DNA from: Ramazzottius varieornatus
Lineage: Eukaryota; Tardigrada; Eutardigrada; Parachela; Ramazzottiidae
DNA: 64,000 bases
Assembly: GCA_001949185.1 (NCBI GenBank)
Contig: BDGG01000017.1
Span: 372,001-436,000, forward strand
Direction: 5' to 3'
Part shown: positions 1-10,141 of the stretch, piece by piece
How the letters are laid out: each line of letters opens with the position of its first letter
Numbering within the stretch: the first letter of the stretch is position 1
Position numbers and translations under genes: made by a program
Notes under the pieces: model-generated
Database searches by the model: none
The model's input: only the letters and a program-made list of their open reading frames with translations
What the model was told of the DNA's origin: nothing

Positions 1-98
1 AGACGAAAACTTTATAAATAAGGTGCGATCAGAGAGGAAGGATGGGATCTTTTGCGTGGGTTTACTGTCCTCTACTGTTCGCTGGATTCAAAACTGGA

Positions 99-979
99 CT
101 AGCTGCTCTGTCGGATCTTGCTGCGGCTTCTCTTGGATGAGGCAGTGGACTGGACGGCCCCGATGGCGGCTTGCAGTTCATAGTCATCCTGGTTGTCCAA
201 CAGGAAGCTGCCTTCCTGGTACAGACGGCTGTTGGAGTAGTCCTGGAATTGCTTGGACTGGCTGCAGTCAACGTTCCAGAACCAGTCGCAGACCAGGGTG
301 ATTTGGTTGAACAACTATAAATCAAGGTTGGCGTACAGTACGTACACCAAGACCCAAATGGCAGTTCGGCACACAAACTGAACAGGTATGTCTTCCCAAC
401 TGGTGCACAAGTCCAGTATTATTGTCTGGAAGCCTGCGCCACTTGTAAACCGTGACAGGAGTGTCTTCCGAAGTGGCGCGCGTTTTCCTTACTGCTAACT
501 GCGAGGGTGCGCCACTTGGAAACCTCGATTAGCTTCCTTTTCCCAAACGGCGCACGTCCTCAGTTTCATTGGCAGGAAGCGCGCGTCACTTGAGAAAACG
601 ATCTGGTCATGTTTGCTGAGCCTGCCAATTGGCAGAGAAGGGAACAAGAACAGGCACTCACGCTCATGTTGGGGCACAGGTAGCTGGTCAAGTTGCCGTT
701 GACGTCACATCGGTGGAAAACTTGGCATTGGCCGGCTTCGTCGGCGTAGAAACCTGGCTGCTTGAAGGAGGCGCAATCAACGTTGGACTGGGGGATTTCG
801 GCAAGGATGGGGAAGTCCTTTCCGGGCTGGGCGTTGGCATAAATCTCCCGAATTTGGTCAGTCTGCAGGGGAGTCTTGCCCCGCAGAACGTCCAAGGCGC
901 TGAAGACCTTGGGGTTCTGGTCACCGTTGGCAGCGTAAGCCACAGCCACCAAAGCCGAGAGGACGACCAGGCACTTCAT
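99..979 (-). CDS. secreted chitin-binding (CBM14/peritrophin-A) protein
   Basis: Two exons, 662-979 and 99-314, joined in phase 0 (donor GTGAGT, acceptor TTTATAG); about 177 residues. It opens with a clear signal peptide (MKCLVVLSALVAVAYA). A single six-cysteine CBM14 domain follows at about residues 55-125 and is split by the intron: CASFKQPGFYADE, CQVFHRC and CPN in exon 1, then LFNQITLVCDWFWNVDC in exon 2. The hydrophobic/aromatic WFWNVDC ending is typical of cuticular or peritrophic chitin-binding proteins of arthropods. The segment before the domain (RxIREIYANAQPGKDFP) resembles arthropod secreted one-CBM14 proteins. The basic, serine-rich tail has no recognised domain. Likely role, from the family: cuticle or gut-lining chitin binding. 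The intron carries copies of the dispersed GTGCGCCACTTG motif. Confidence 0.9.
435..590. repeat. dispersed CAAGTGGCGCAC palindrome copies in CBM14 intron
   Basis: TGCGCCACTTG at 435-445, AAGTGGCGCG at 471-480, GTGCGCCACTTG at 507-518 and a diverged GCGTCACTTGAG near 579 alternate in orientation within the intron of the chitin-binding gene. The same 12-mer recurs as inverted pairs elsewhere in the window. Confidence 0.7.
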
Positions 980-2684
980 GGTTGGTAGCGGAGAACAAAG
1001 CAAGTTTACCGGTGGACGGATGTGATAGAAGAAGCAAAAGTACTGCTTGACACTTCTCGGTGTGAAAGATACGCAGTGCTTTTATACCATATCAGAAATG
1101 GCTGACTCGACCGCCGATGTCTTGCGGAATATTGGACCACCGGCCACGAAAAGAGGTCGACATGACAGGGCCGAAGAAAGCATCGAGGAAATTTGTTTTC
1201 GGCTTCGTCCGAAGACACAAATCCTTCTTGCGAAATGATATATCGATAGCCATTACTAAACATTTGTCAGCCAGCCGATATCTGTTGAGATTCTGTAGCA
1301 CATGCCAGCTGTATATTGTCGAACCTGGAAAGAACCTCGGTATATCGTTTTTGACTGGACGTAAGACCACTTTACATTCTCCCCGATCTCCCAAAGACCA
1401 TTCACTTCCAAGAGTGCAAAAAGTCCAGACTAACGCGCATTGCACAGACCACGAGGACAGTTCTACCTTGTTTCAGGTCAGAAAACGTAAAACGTTGTGT
1501 CGGCCCGTATTATTTTCTCATGCATACTATATGTCCTAGAATTTCTCTTCTTCATTTAAGGCGAGCGCTGGAAGTTAGAAGCACGTTTTCGGTTATAGCA
1601 GCAAGAGCATCATTGTGTAACGAGAAGCTGTTTCGGATGGCCTTGACCCAGTTGGGTTGCCGGCCCTCGGCAGACTTACTACTGTAAATTTGTCCAGTAT
1701 CGCGGACTTCGACAGAGGCCAAATGCTTTACCATAGGCCATTGCGCCATGTCAGATCTGGCCTAGTTATGGCCTATGTGCTATCATTTTGCAAAAGTGGA
1801 CGAAAATGATGATAGTTTTTTGGCAGTGTTGGGCAGAAGAAAAGGTGCCGGCCAACTCATTCCAGCATGGAAATTTGCAAGACAAATGAACAGACGCAGC
1901 ACTCGAGCTTGTCCATCCAACCCGAAAAGATACCCATCCATCAGGACAGAAAAGTTCGACAGGGGTTCTGTGAGCACATTTAGTAGGTGTTAGTTGACAT
2001 TTGCCCTATATGTCCTTATTTTCCTGGGTCCACCATGCAGCTGATGGAGACCAGAAATGATGCTGCTACGTATGTAGAACAAGTTTGCGATGAATTGATT
2101 TTCGTTGGTCAAACTGTCATTACCGCTCAAGCTGATGGTGGCAGGTTCGTTCGGTTGCAGACAAGGAAGAGGACGGAAGTCAAGCCTTGCAAATGACAAG
2201 GAGGAGTCAGATGGTACCGGAGGCAGCAGCGACTACTGACACCGCAGTGCCTGACGGCCCGCGCGCCACCCATCAAGCGCGCTAAACTACCACCGCCACT
2301 ACCACCAAGCGACCAAAGACTGTCACTACCACAGCTACCACTGCCAGGAAGCGCAGGTCCCACATCTCCGCCTCATGCTGATGAGTTCCTGCCGCAACCT
2401 AGCCATGGGCTTACTCTGCGGCCTTTACCATCAAGCAGCACCCGTCTCTGATCGAAAATGAACAATGGTCATCTTCGCATGGCTACAGAAGGACAGTGTA
2501 CAGTACGTACCGTAGGATTTGTCTGCTCATGATACGGCAATCCTACAGAAATAAGACTTTATAGAAACAGTAAGTCGCTCGAAGTTCTGTTGACAGATCG
2601 AGATAGCTGGTGTCAACTCATGTCCCGCGCCATTGAAGAAATAATAAATATCCTTAAGCTGAGCAAGTGAAGACTTTGCCATGT
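980..2684. other. no gene recognised
   Basis: Upstream region of the chitin-binding gene. Open frames here are short and show no family resemblance. A proline-rich open stretch at about 2200-2460 (+) has no credible start or splice context. Nothing else is supported. Confidence 0.5.
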
Positions 2685-4407
2685 TTAGCATTGGTCTTGG
2701 CCTAGTTTGTCCATAGCGGCATCATGGGCTCGTTGGTTGGTCTCAGCCCGAAGTGGGGCAGGTAAGCCTTGGACCAGCTCATCGATGTGCCTTTCCATAG
2801 CCTGGTCCAGCATGACATGGTAGCCTTCCATCTCTTGTCGCAACGAGCGCTGAGTGTCGCCCATCAGCCTGTCCACCCTCTCCTGGCTGCCTCGCAGCGC
2901 TGCCCGTTCCTCTTCCGTACCATGACGGTACAGCCATTCCGCCAGCTGCCACTTGGGAGTAGCAAGGCTGCAGCTGACGTCGACGTCCGTCAGACGGTCA
3001 AAGTTCAACTGGCGCATCCCGTACAGCTCGACCAATTGCTGAAAGACCGCCGTGTAGTCTGTCTTGCTGCAGCTGGCCGCTTTCTTGGTCGACTGGATGG
3101 CCCAACATTTGCCGCCTGTGGAAGGCGCAGTGGCTTCCCTTTGCAACTTGCTCTCCGATGTAGTGACAGCGTCACTGCCAGTGACGGTATCGCTTTGGCT
3201 GCGGATGCTGACAGTCTCGGGTTGGCTACCTTCTTCTTCTGGCAGGAGAACGAAGCCGCACTGTTCTTCGACGGCTTGAGCGGGAGGTTAGACTGCGTGC
3301 GCCACAGGAAGCATGTCGGGGAAGACTTGTCTTCCCAGATCCAGACTTGTCTTCCCAGATCCACTGTGGCCTTCATTTGAGCGCGCACTTGCGGCGAGAT
3401 GGTGCTGAAACCCAGGCTGGTCTGCAGGTGTGTGAAGCACTTGCGCAGGGTCTGAAAACAGGCGACGAAATAACCCAGAGTGGTCATTATCGTCACGTCA
3501 TCTTACAGTGGAGCGGACAGCAGCAGCGTTCTCTGCATGCCGAGGTACCTTAGTGTGCTTGGGCAGGTCTGCGCTTCTTCGCAAAGTACAGGCCATCAGC
3601 AGATAGGGCAAACATTCAAAGTCGACCGCCAGCAAGTCCTCATCTCTGTCCCTGCCCTCGTCGACCTGAAGAAATTTGCTCATGCTCTTTAGCATGAGTT
3701 TCTTCGAAGCCAGCCCTTTGACGTACAGATTGCCCATCAACCTACAATGAAGATCACCATATGTACCGTAGTCACCCTAGTCCCCTTTCATCTCGAAAAA
3801 AATTTCTCCTATGAGTACTAACCAAGTTGCGCTCCTGACCGGTTCGGCAGCTTCATTGATCTCCGCCGTTCCATCAGCGGCCATCATGGCGCATCATCCA
3901 TCGATCCTGTCGCTCATGCGCTGGCAGAGGACCTTGTGGAAGGTGGTGTGTCGATGATGACTGGGCCCGCCGCTGGCAATCTTGGCCAGCTTTATGCTCA
4001 AATCGCGGCACAGCTTGACATGGAACAGTCCATCGCCACTGGCGTCCTCCATGATGGCGTCGATGACGTGCTGCACCACAGGCAGCGACTGTCCCGTCAG
4101 CAAGGCTGTCATCTTGGTTATAGCCTCATTCCATGGTGGGTCTTCAAGAATGGCCACAATCTTGTCTACAATGCTCTGCAAAAGTCACACAATTGGCCTA
4201 TGTCACAAAGTACATATAGATATAGAATATATCCGACAGCAAATGAGAGCATTAGTGTCTCATACGTACCTGCTCCGCTGCAGTCAGCCCGACGTTGTCC
4301 ATTGTCGCAGATCTCTTCTGGATCGTCTGGATATGGCTTATGGCAGACGAAGATAGGTTGTTGCGGCAGAGGTAGCTGGAACGTATCACTTGCTGGCAGT
4401 CAAGATG
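2685..4407 (-). pseudogene. broken eIF4G-like MIF4G-domain gene
   Basis: Exons at 4270-4407, 3823-4175, 3549-3741 and 3451 downward join with correct phases and good splice signals (for example CAG|GTACGT and TG|GTTAGT). Joined, they read as an eIF4G-type MIF4G helical repeat: SIVDKIVAILEDPPWNEAIT, TTFHKVLCQRM, then MGNLYVKGLASKKLMLKSM, which matches the family GNIKFIGELFK helix. Lesions: an in-frame TGA at 3896-3894 in the second exon; a 20-bp perfect tandem duplication at 3323-3362 that shifts the frame of the last exon; and, in the frame restored by removing one copy, a TAA at 3290-3288. A long open frame then runs to a stop at 2685. A functional gene would act in translation initiation. 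Three lesions suggest a decayed paralogue, though sequencing error is possible. The 5' end is not resolved. Confidence 0.6.
3323..3362. repeat. 20-bp perfect tandem duplication
   Basis: AGACTTGTCTTCCCAGATCC occurs twice head to tail at 3323-3342 and 3343-3362 inside the last exon of the MIF4G gene. Twenty is not a multiple of three, so it breaks the frame. Confidence 0.95.
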
Positions 4408-6498
4408 CTGCAAACTAATTTTCTAGTGTGGATGGCAATTAACAGCTGCTCTTGCAGCTACATGTCTGCCTCACTCGATGGCCATTCCGTACTCCGTACG
4501 CGTTCTCCTTTCGATAGGATAGGCAAAGAAATTATGGTCGGCTTTTGTTATCGCTTCGAGTCATTTGATTCTCCTCTCTCTCTCTCTCTTTCTCTGCTCA
4601 CTGTCTGACCGGACCGTCAGTCCAGGACCACTTCTGACCAAGTTGATCTCGGACTGACCACTGGGCAGACAAGGGTATCTACATATGTGAATGCGTCTAA
4701 ACGGGTTGTGACTTGTGACCAATTTGTTCAGGAGAGTGTTTTAAAGTTTTCGGACGCCAAGGGCAAACTTAGACGGGACTTTTATCTACATCAAAGAGAC
4801 CCTGAGGAAAATAAATCTGAAGTCAAAATCAAATTTCGACCACAGATGAGAAAGTTATGAAGAACAAGGTGGAAGGACCGAATTCCCGTTTACTCAAAAT
4901 CAGCACGCGGATCGGTTGTATGGGCTGTGCGCAGTTATGCTAATCACCTAATCATATACCGACAGTGAAAAGACGACGTGCACCGGAAGTGCTCGCTAGT
5001 GCGCGTTTCAAACTGGAGCGCGTTGTTCGTGTTAAGACAAGTACTTAACAGCCCTGTGATTTTCGAAAGGTGTTCTCAAATCTTTCAGCCACTCGTTCTG
5101 ACTTTATTACCGCAGCAAAGGAACCTGTGTTACAGTTCAACATTTCCAACAAGCTGATATCATAAAGTGCCGATTCGGAGGCAAAATACTTCCGACGCAT
5201 TACCCACATATCGTCTGGCAGACTGGCAGCAGGCTTGTTCACGTTCCGCTGGAGATTGGACACGGGACCTAGTCAGCCCGGAATTCATCTCCCATAACCC
5301 TCTCAAATTGAACACAATCGGTTTTGTATCCTGCTCTGTCTTTCTGACATGACCAATATATTATACGTATTGCGTGTTGACGTAGTCGACGTAACCTGTA
5401 ACAATGACATATTTACCTGCAGGACAATGGCGCTACACATCAACATCTGGCTGGCCACAAAGCCGTGCCGATACATGTTGCCTCACAAATTGACACAGTT
5501 GTTGTGCAAATATAGCCGGTCTTGTTGGGTCTCCTGTAAGACTGTAAGGTCGATGACGCTAAACCGGCTGTCCTTGTTGATATTCACAACTGGGTCAGGG
5601 ACTTTTGCCGTCATCCAGCATACACCTTCGCCATGTCTTAGACCACCTCCCAGCGTGAGAAGCCTCCATCAACGACGGCCAACCAATCATCTTTGCATGC
5701 AGTGCTCATTAGCCGTACACTTGAAGAAAGTCTCCACCTGTTAACAACTGCTTGCTTGTTTCAACACGGTCCCTCCAAGGTCCACACACAACTGGCTCTC
5801 TTTCTCTCATCTCCATCATCTTGACAATAACACAAATGAGTCGTTACGAGTCGCCACTATTGCCAGTTCGACAGTGTCCACTGCGATTTAGTTATGCCAT
5901 TGTCCTATTCAACAGCTCTTGTCATTGTTGCACTTCAGATGTATTTGCAAAGGAGCATGTTCGGCCAGTCCCTTCCTCATCAATCGACTCAACTAACCAC
6001 TCCATCAATTTTGCATTTTCCTACTCGCCCAACTTTTTCATGTGAAGTTGGATTGCTGATAAATATTACTCGATATCACCCCGGTCGTTCATAACTACAG
6101 AGCCGACAAGGCTGGTATTTTTGCAGCGTTCTTCATTGAACCAGGAGCTGAGTGATCCATCGCACAGAGTGATTCGACTGTCTTTCGTTTTGCCGGCTCG
6201 TACAGAAAGCGACACGGCTCCTTGTTTTATGTCGACTTCTTCATCGGCCTATGCGAGCCGAGTGATCCAGCGCATAGAGTGATCCGTTTCTGTATCGTTG
6301 GCGATTGGAGAAGCTGAGGCCATTGTTGAGCGGTTGTTGCCAGAGTCCTTCCTGTGCGACAATGGCTGAGAACGGAAATGGTGTAGAGGGAGATTAATAT
6401 TACCTGCTGATGGACGGCCACGCGTGATTGTGTAGCATCAGGCTTCGACAAAGGCCTTGTGGCGGCTCGCCTTACCAAACGCCGGCGTTTCATGTGAT
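4408..6498. other. intergenic region with CT microsatellite, no gene recognised
   Basis: Contains a short CT microsatellite at about 4573-4590 and the interspersed repeat at 4673-4868. A 72-codon open frame at 5045-5263 (-) and others at 5349-6094 (+) show no recognisable domain and no start or splice support. Confidence 0.5.
4673..4868 (+). repeat. interspersed repeat, copy 1 (second copy at 63797)
   Basis: About 190 bp that aligns, with scattered substitutions and small gaps, to 63797-63980. Shared blocks include GGGTATCT, AATGCGTC, TTGTTCAGGAGA, GTTTTAAAGTTT and AGAAAGTTA. No coding potential seen. Confidence 0.75.
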
Positions 6499-8383
6499 AT
6501 GAACCAGCCACGGCGTTCTGCTGGCCACCATCTCAACGAGGATAGCGCCGCAGAGGATATGCAACATATGATGAGCAGTCAAGGCAATTTGATGGCGCTG
6601 GGCGATTATTCTGACGCTTCCGAGTATAATAATAAAAATCCTCGATTGTACAAAGTCAACCATTTTATCCTGCCCGTCTTCTTTGTGGAACTGATTGCCT
6701 TGGGATCTCTAGGAGCCCTTGCTTATTATTTACGGTATGCTTTTTCAACCTATGCTTATCGGTCATTTACAACAGTAAAAAATTTCCATTTTTGAATTAT
6801 TTTAAAATAAAAACATATAATTAGTTGTATGTTTTAGCAGGGTTGTTTTGCTGACAAAGTTTTGCAGCTGCGTTTACCAGCACTGGAATCCATGGACCAT
6901 TTCAATGATTCTGGATATTTTCTACGTAATATTTTACGTTATACTGAGGTTTTGTAGGTTTACGGATGTGTTTCCACTGCAAAGCGCACCTGTAAATTGT
7001 ACGGAGTCAGGAATAAGTTTTGCGCTGCCCAACGCGACGTCATTGTTGACAGATGTCCCGCTGGAAGTTGTCTACAGCGTGGCCTTGCTCTTGCCACTTG
7101 TCGTGGTACGTAACCAATCCACGTACCTTTCCTTACATTACAATCAACAAACAACTGACGAATAAGAGTATCAATCGCCGCTATTTCACAATTGGTTGCC
7201 GCAGTCGGTTTGAAATTCTAATTGAACTTTTAGATCTTGATTGGTGAACTTGGATATTGGTTGTTCTCCAGCAAGCCCAAAAAGGTGGTTCGAGCCCACT
7301 GCATCTACTTCAAACTCCATCTGATGCCCCGTCGCTTCTTCCGCTTTGCCGGTACTGTACTGCTACAGTTTGAATTTTCTCCACGAGCCCAACCGAGACG
7401 CACTGTCGATAGGTATATTCGTCTTGGGTCTCCTTACAACGAGCATCTTCACCGATTTCGCTAAGCTGTTGATCGCTCGACCTCGACCCTACTTCCTGCA
7501 AGTGTGCGACATGCAGTGTATCAACGCTGATGGCTCGACCACCACCAACGACAATGACAACTGCATCGACGAAGACCCCCGTCATGCTCGGACCTCATTT
7601 CCCTCCTTCCACTCGTCCATCGCTCTCTTTTCCGCTGTGTATGCGTCGGTCAGTCCCGTCAGCACAAACTGAAGCAGAGGCATCAACCATGAAATTGCAT
7701 ACGAAAACCCATGTTCTTCCTTCAGATTTACATACACAGTCTACTGACAGCTCGTGGTGCCCGCCTATTACGGCCCATTCTCGTCTTCATCGCACTGACC
7801 TTTGCTGTCTTCGAGGCTGCAAGTCGCTACCTCACACGGAGAAACCACTGGCAAGATGTTCTAGTGGGAGGGATATTAGGAACCCTCATTGCTCTCTACC
7901 TGGTAATAAATAAGTCTTTACAGACACGGTGGAGGCCGGTCAACGAAATGTGGCGCACGCTTCCAGTCTTAATGGCTTGCAGCCTGCGCCATTGCGGAAT
8001 CTCTTGCGCGCCTGCCGCCTCGAAAGGCCTTTGCGTTTGCACTGGAAAAAGTCGTTCATCTGATCTGTTTGTTTCAGGGTGTCGTTGTAGCCAACGCTTT
8101 TCGGGAGAACGTCCATGCAGACAACCTCTTGTCTCTGCGGAGGAAGTCTGGAGCGTCAAGTCCAACGCTGAACATACCCGACTCGAAATCGCCCTTCTTC
8201 TCCTGGTTTCCCATCCCCAGGGTGGAGTACAAAACGAAACCCACACGGTATATCCATGGGTTCCACAGCCACGCCGCAGACTTTAACCACGAGACCGTGC
8301 CGGTTGTCTATCATCCAGACATGAACCGATCGTTAGCCGACAATTTTAGCCGCACTTCCAACCAGCACTTCGCGCACTATTAA
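6499..8383 (+). CDS. PLPPR/LPP-family six-helix membrane protein (PAP2 superfamily)
   Basis: Six exons (6499-6734, 6958-7105, 7234-7351, 7413-7648, 7726-7902, 8078-8383) join in phase to 406 residues; one intron is only 61 bp. Hydrophobic segments start with VNHFILPVFFVELIALGSLG. Family landmarks are FTDVFP after TM1, VVILIGELGYW in TM2, RFAGIFVLGLLTTSIF in TM3, motif C1 KLLIARPRP, motif C2 FPSFHSS and motif C3 SRYLTRRNHWQD. C1 (KX6RP) is intact, C2 has PSFH instead of PSGH, and C3 has Asn where active lipid phosphate phosphatases carry the catalytic His. The C3 change is characteristic of the plasticity-related (PLPPR) branch, which is thought to lack phosphatase activity. The last exon gives a cytoplasmic tail of about 90 residues. 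Start ATG 6499 is the first in frame. Confidence 0.92.
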
Positions 8384-8715
8384 TTTCAACAGGTTTCATC
8401 TTGTTCCACTGTTTCCTTTTATATCATACTTGGACGTACAGCGATGTGCGGGTCCTACTAACATTACTGTAACAGAAACCAATTATTTGTAGTCACAAAA
8501 CACAGGAATCTAAAAGGTAAACAAAAAGAGAATGATATCATACCGCCTATATGTCAAATCACAGCAGTTATCGACGAAGTATAACAAAGTTCGCGAAGTG
8601 AAATCGGAGAACGCCCCAAGAAATGAAAGACGCCATCTTCTATTGAGGCCTATTTTCTAGTCTCAACCGAAACCATTTTTGGTAGAAGGTAATAGCGACG
8701 CGGTGAACGAAGAGG
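8384..8715. other. convergent intergenic gap
   Basis: AT-rich sequence between the 3' ends of the PLPPR-like (+) and TM2D1-like (-) genes, presumably both 3' UTRs. No gene seen. Confidence 0.5.
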
Positions 8716-9647
8716 TTAAAACTGGTCACTTCCGGGTGCGAATATCGAAGCCATTTCGATACCCGGTCCATAGAATGGAATGACGTAATGTGAGCCGTCC
8801 GCTGGTCGCAAGGTCTGAAAGCAAGAAAGATCGACTTTAAGGAATCCGGACGACAGAAAAATGTAAAGAAAGTACGTACCCCGCTGGCGATGAGGATGAT
8901 GTCCAGAAGTTGAAGAAGGAAGAACCCACCGAGCGTGCATGACTTCAGTAAACCTGCCGAGCGAACCATACGATATATTAGTCCCGAAACGGAGTGAAAT
9001 ACCATGCGTTCTGAGCCTACCGACGCCTGGGTAGCCAAGGTAGAATCTGTCGACTCCAAACATGCCCAGGACCACCGAGAGGATCAGCGAAACATCGTAC
9101 CGATGTCCGCTCCTACCGAAGAAGCATCATTCGTGGATGGGTATGCATGTGCATGAGCGACCACGACCAATGATAAGCGGATGCATCAGTTAAATGCATA
9201 CCAACTGTACCAAACCATCTGGTATGAATTTACCTAATGCAACACAGCCTACTGCTCTGTCTATGTCATACAGTAGCATACAAACGGAATAAAGGGAATG
9301 GCTTACGAGTATTTGCAGGGAACATCTTTCCAGAAGGTACTGTTTGCTCCTAGACCATCGCAAACTACACCCGGAGCAGCTTCGCACTTCACTGCAAGCA
9401 TACAGAGTTCGCGGTGAACGTAAAGTAAGTGAAGAAGCACAGACCAGCGTACACGAAACTGCAAGAAGAGTCTCCATGTGTAGCAGCTTAGGCCTGACCA
9501 ACCTTTGGCAAAAGCGAGATTTGGCTGTAGTTTGGACGGCTGACAGCCTTCCAGCTGTTGAGCCCCCAGGTCGATATTCCTGTCCAAGCATCGGAACCTA
9601 GACGAGGAACACACGTCTGTAAGAAACAGTACTTCTACAGAGAACAT
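8716..9647 (-). CDS. TM2D1: TM2 domain protein, TM2D1/amaretto type
   Basis: Five exons (9503-9647, 9307-9391, 9021-9112, 8880-8953, 8716-8814) join in phase to about 164 residues. The TM2 domain covers the last three exons: SLILSVVLGMFGVDRFYLG, YPGVGLLKSCTLGG, DIILIASG, then LRPADGSHYVIPFYG. DRF is the signature motif between the two helices. Upstream is the cysteine-rich extracellular part (CLDRNIDLGAQQLEGC, VKCEAAPGVVCDG, DVPCKYS). The family localises to membranes; the Drosophila orthologues act in Notch signalling. The first exon is least certain: an ATG at 9647 gives no clear signal peptide, and an acceptor-like TTTCTTACAG just inside it suggests that the true 5' exon may lie upstream. 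Confidence 0.88.
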
Positions 9648-9664
9648 GGCGGCAACAGCGCTCG

Positions 9665-9928
9665 ATGTCGTCAACGAATACTCACTGTCCTGTCAGCAAG
9701 CTGGAGCATGGTTTGAGTTTCTCCACCATAGGGTTATCCAAGGCCCGTGCGCTGTTCGAAGAAGCACAAGTGGAAGACAAAAAGAGCGAGAAGGACAGCA
9801 CAGCGCGTCTCAACGCGTCCGTCGCGACCATCGTGAGCGATCCTATCCACCAATACTGCAGACGACTATACCATATTTACACCTCCGCACATACCCAGGA
9901 CGCTGGAGTACACGATATCGCAGGATAA
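9665..9928 (+). CDS. hypothetical small protein (doubtful)
   Basis: An 87-codon open frame, divergent from and slightly upstream of the TM2D1-like gene. It contains a charged helical stretch (ARALFEEAQVEDKKSEKD). No family is recognised. A GTGAGC donor-like site near 9835 could end a coding exon. Low support. Confidence 0.25.
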   Translation: MSSTNTHCPVSKLEHGLSFSTIGLSKARALFEEAQVEDKKSEKDSTARLNASVATIVSDPIHQYCRRLYHIYTSAHTQDAGVHDIAG

Positions 9929-10141
9929 GGACAAGAATTTTGACTTATAAGTTCTGAGGAAAGATCGATAAATAACAAAAATCGGAAAAACAGCGGTGGA
10001 CGGATGATTAATAGAGATTAAGTTGCCACTCCGGTTCACTTTGCAACTGTAGCTGCGGCCTTCCTCCGCCCCTTTCGTGACGTGTAACTACATTTTGCTT
10101 TCCGGAGCTCCCCTTATTTTCGAGAAATAGCGTAATCGGAG

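Noticed and set aside
5349-6094. Overlapping 60-130 codon plus frames
   Set aside because: No conserved residues, starts or splice structure; consistent with chance open frames.
7352-7368. 17-bp candidate intron GTACTG...ACAG in the PLPPR gene
   Set aside because: Too short; using the acceptor at 7412 (61-bp intron) restores the conserved RFAGIFVLG segment.
7711-8286. 191-codon open frame reading through PLPPR exon 5 into the intron
   Set aside because: It is intron read-through; the donor at 7903 and acceptor at 8077 restore the family sequence in phase.
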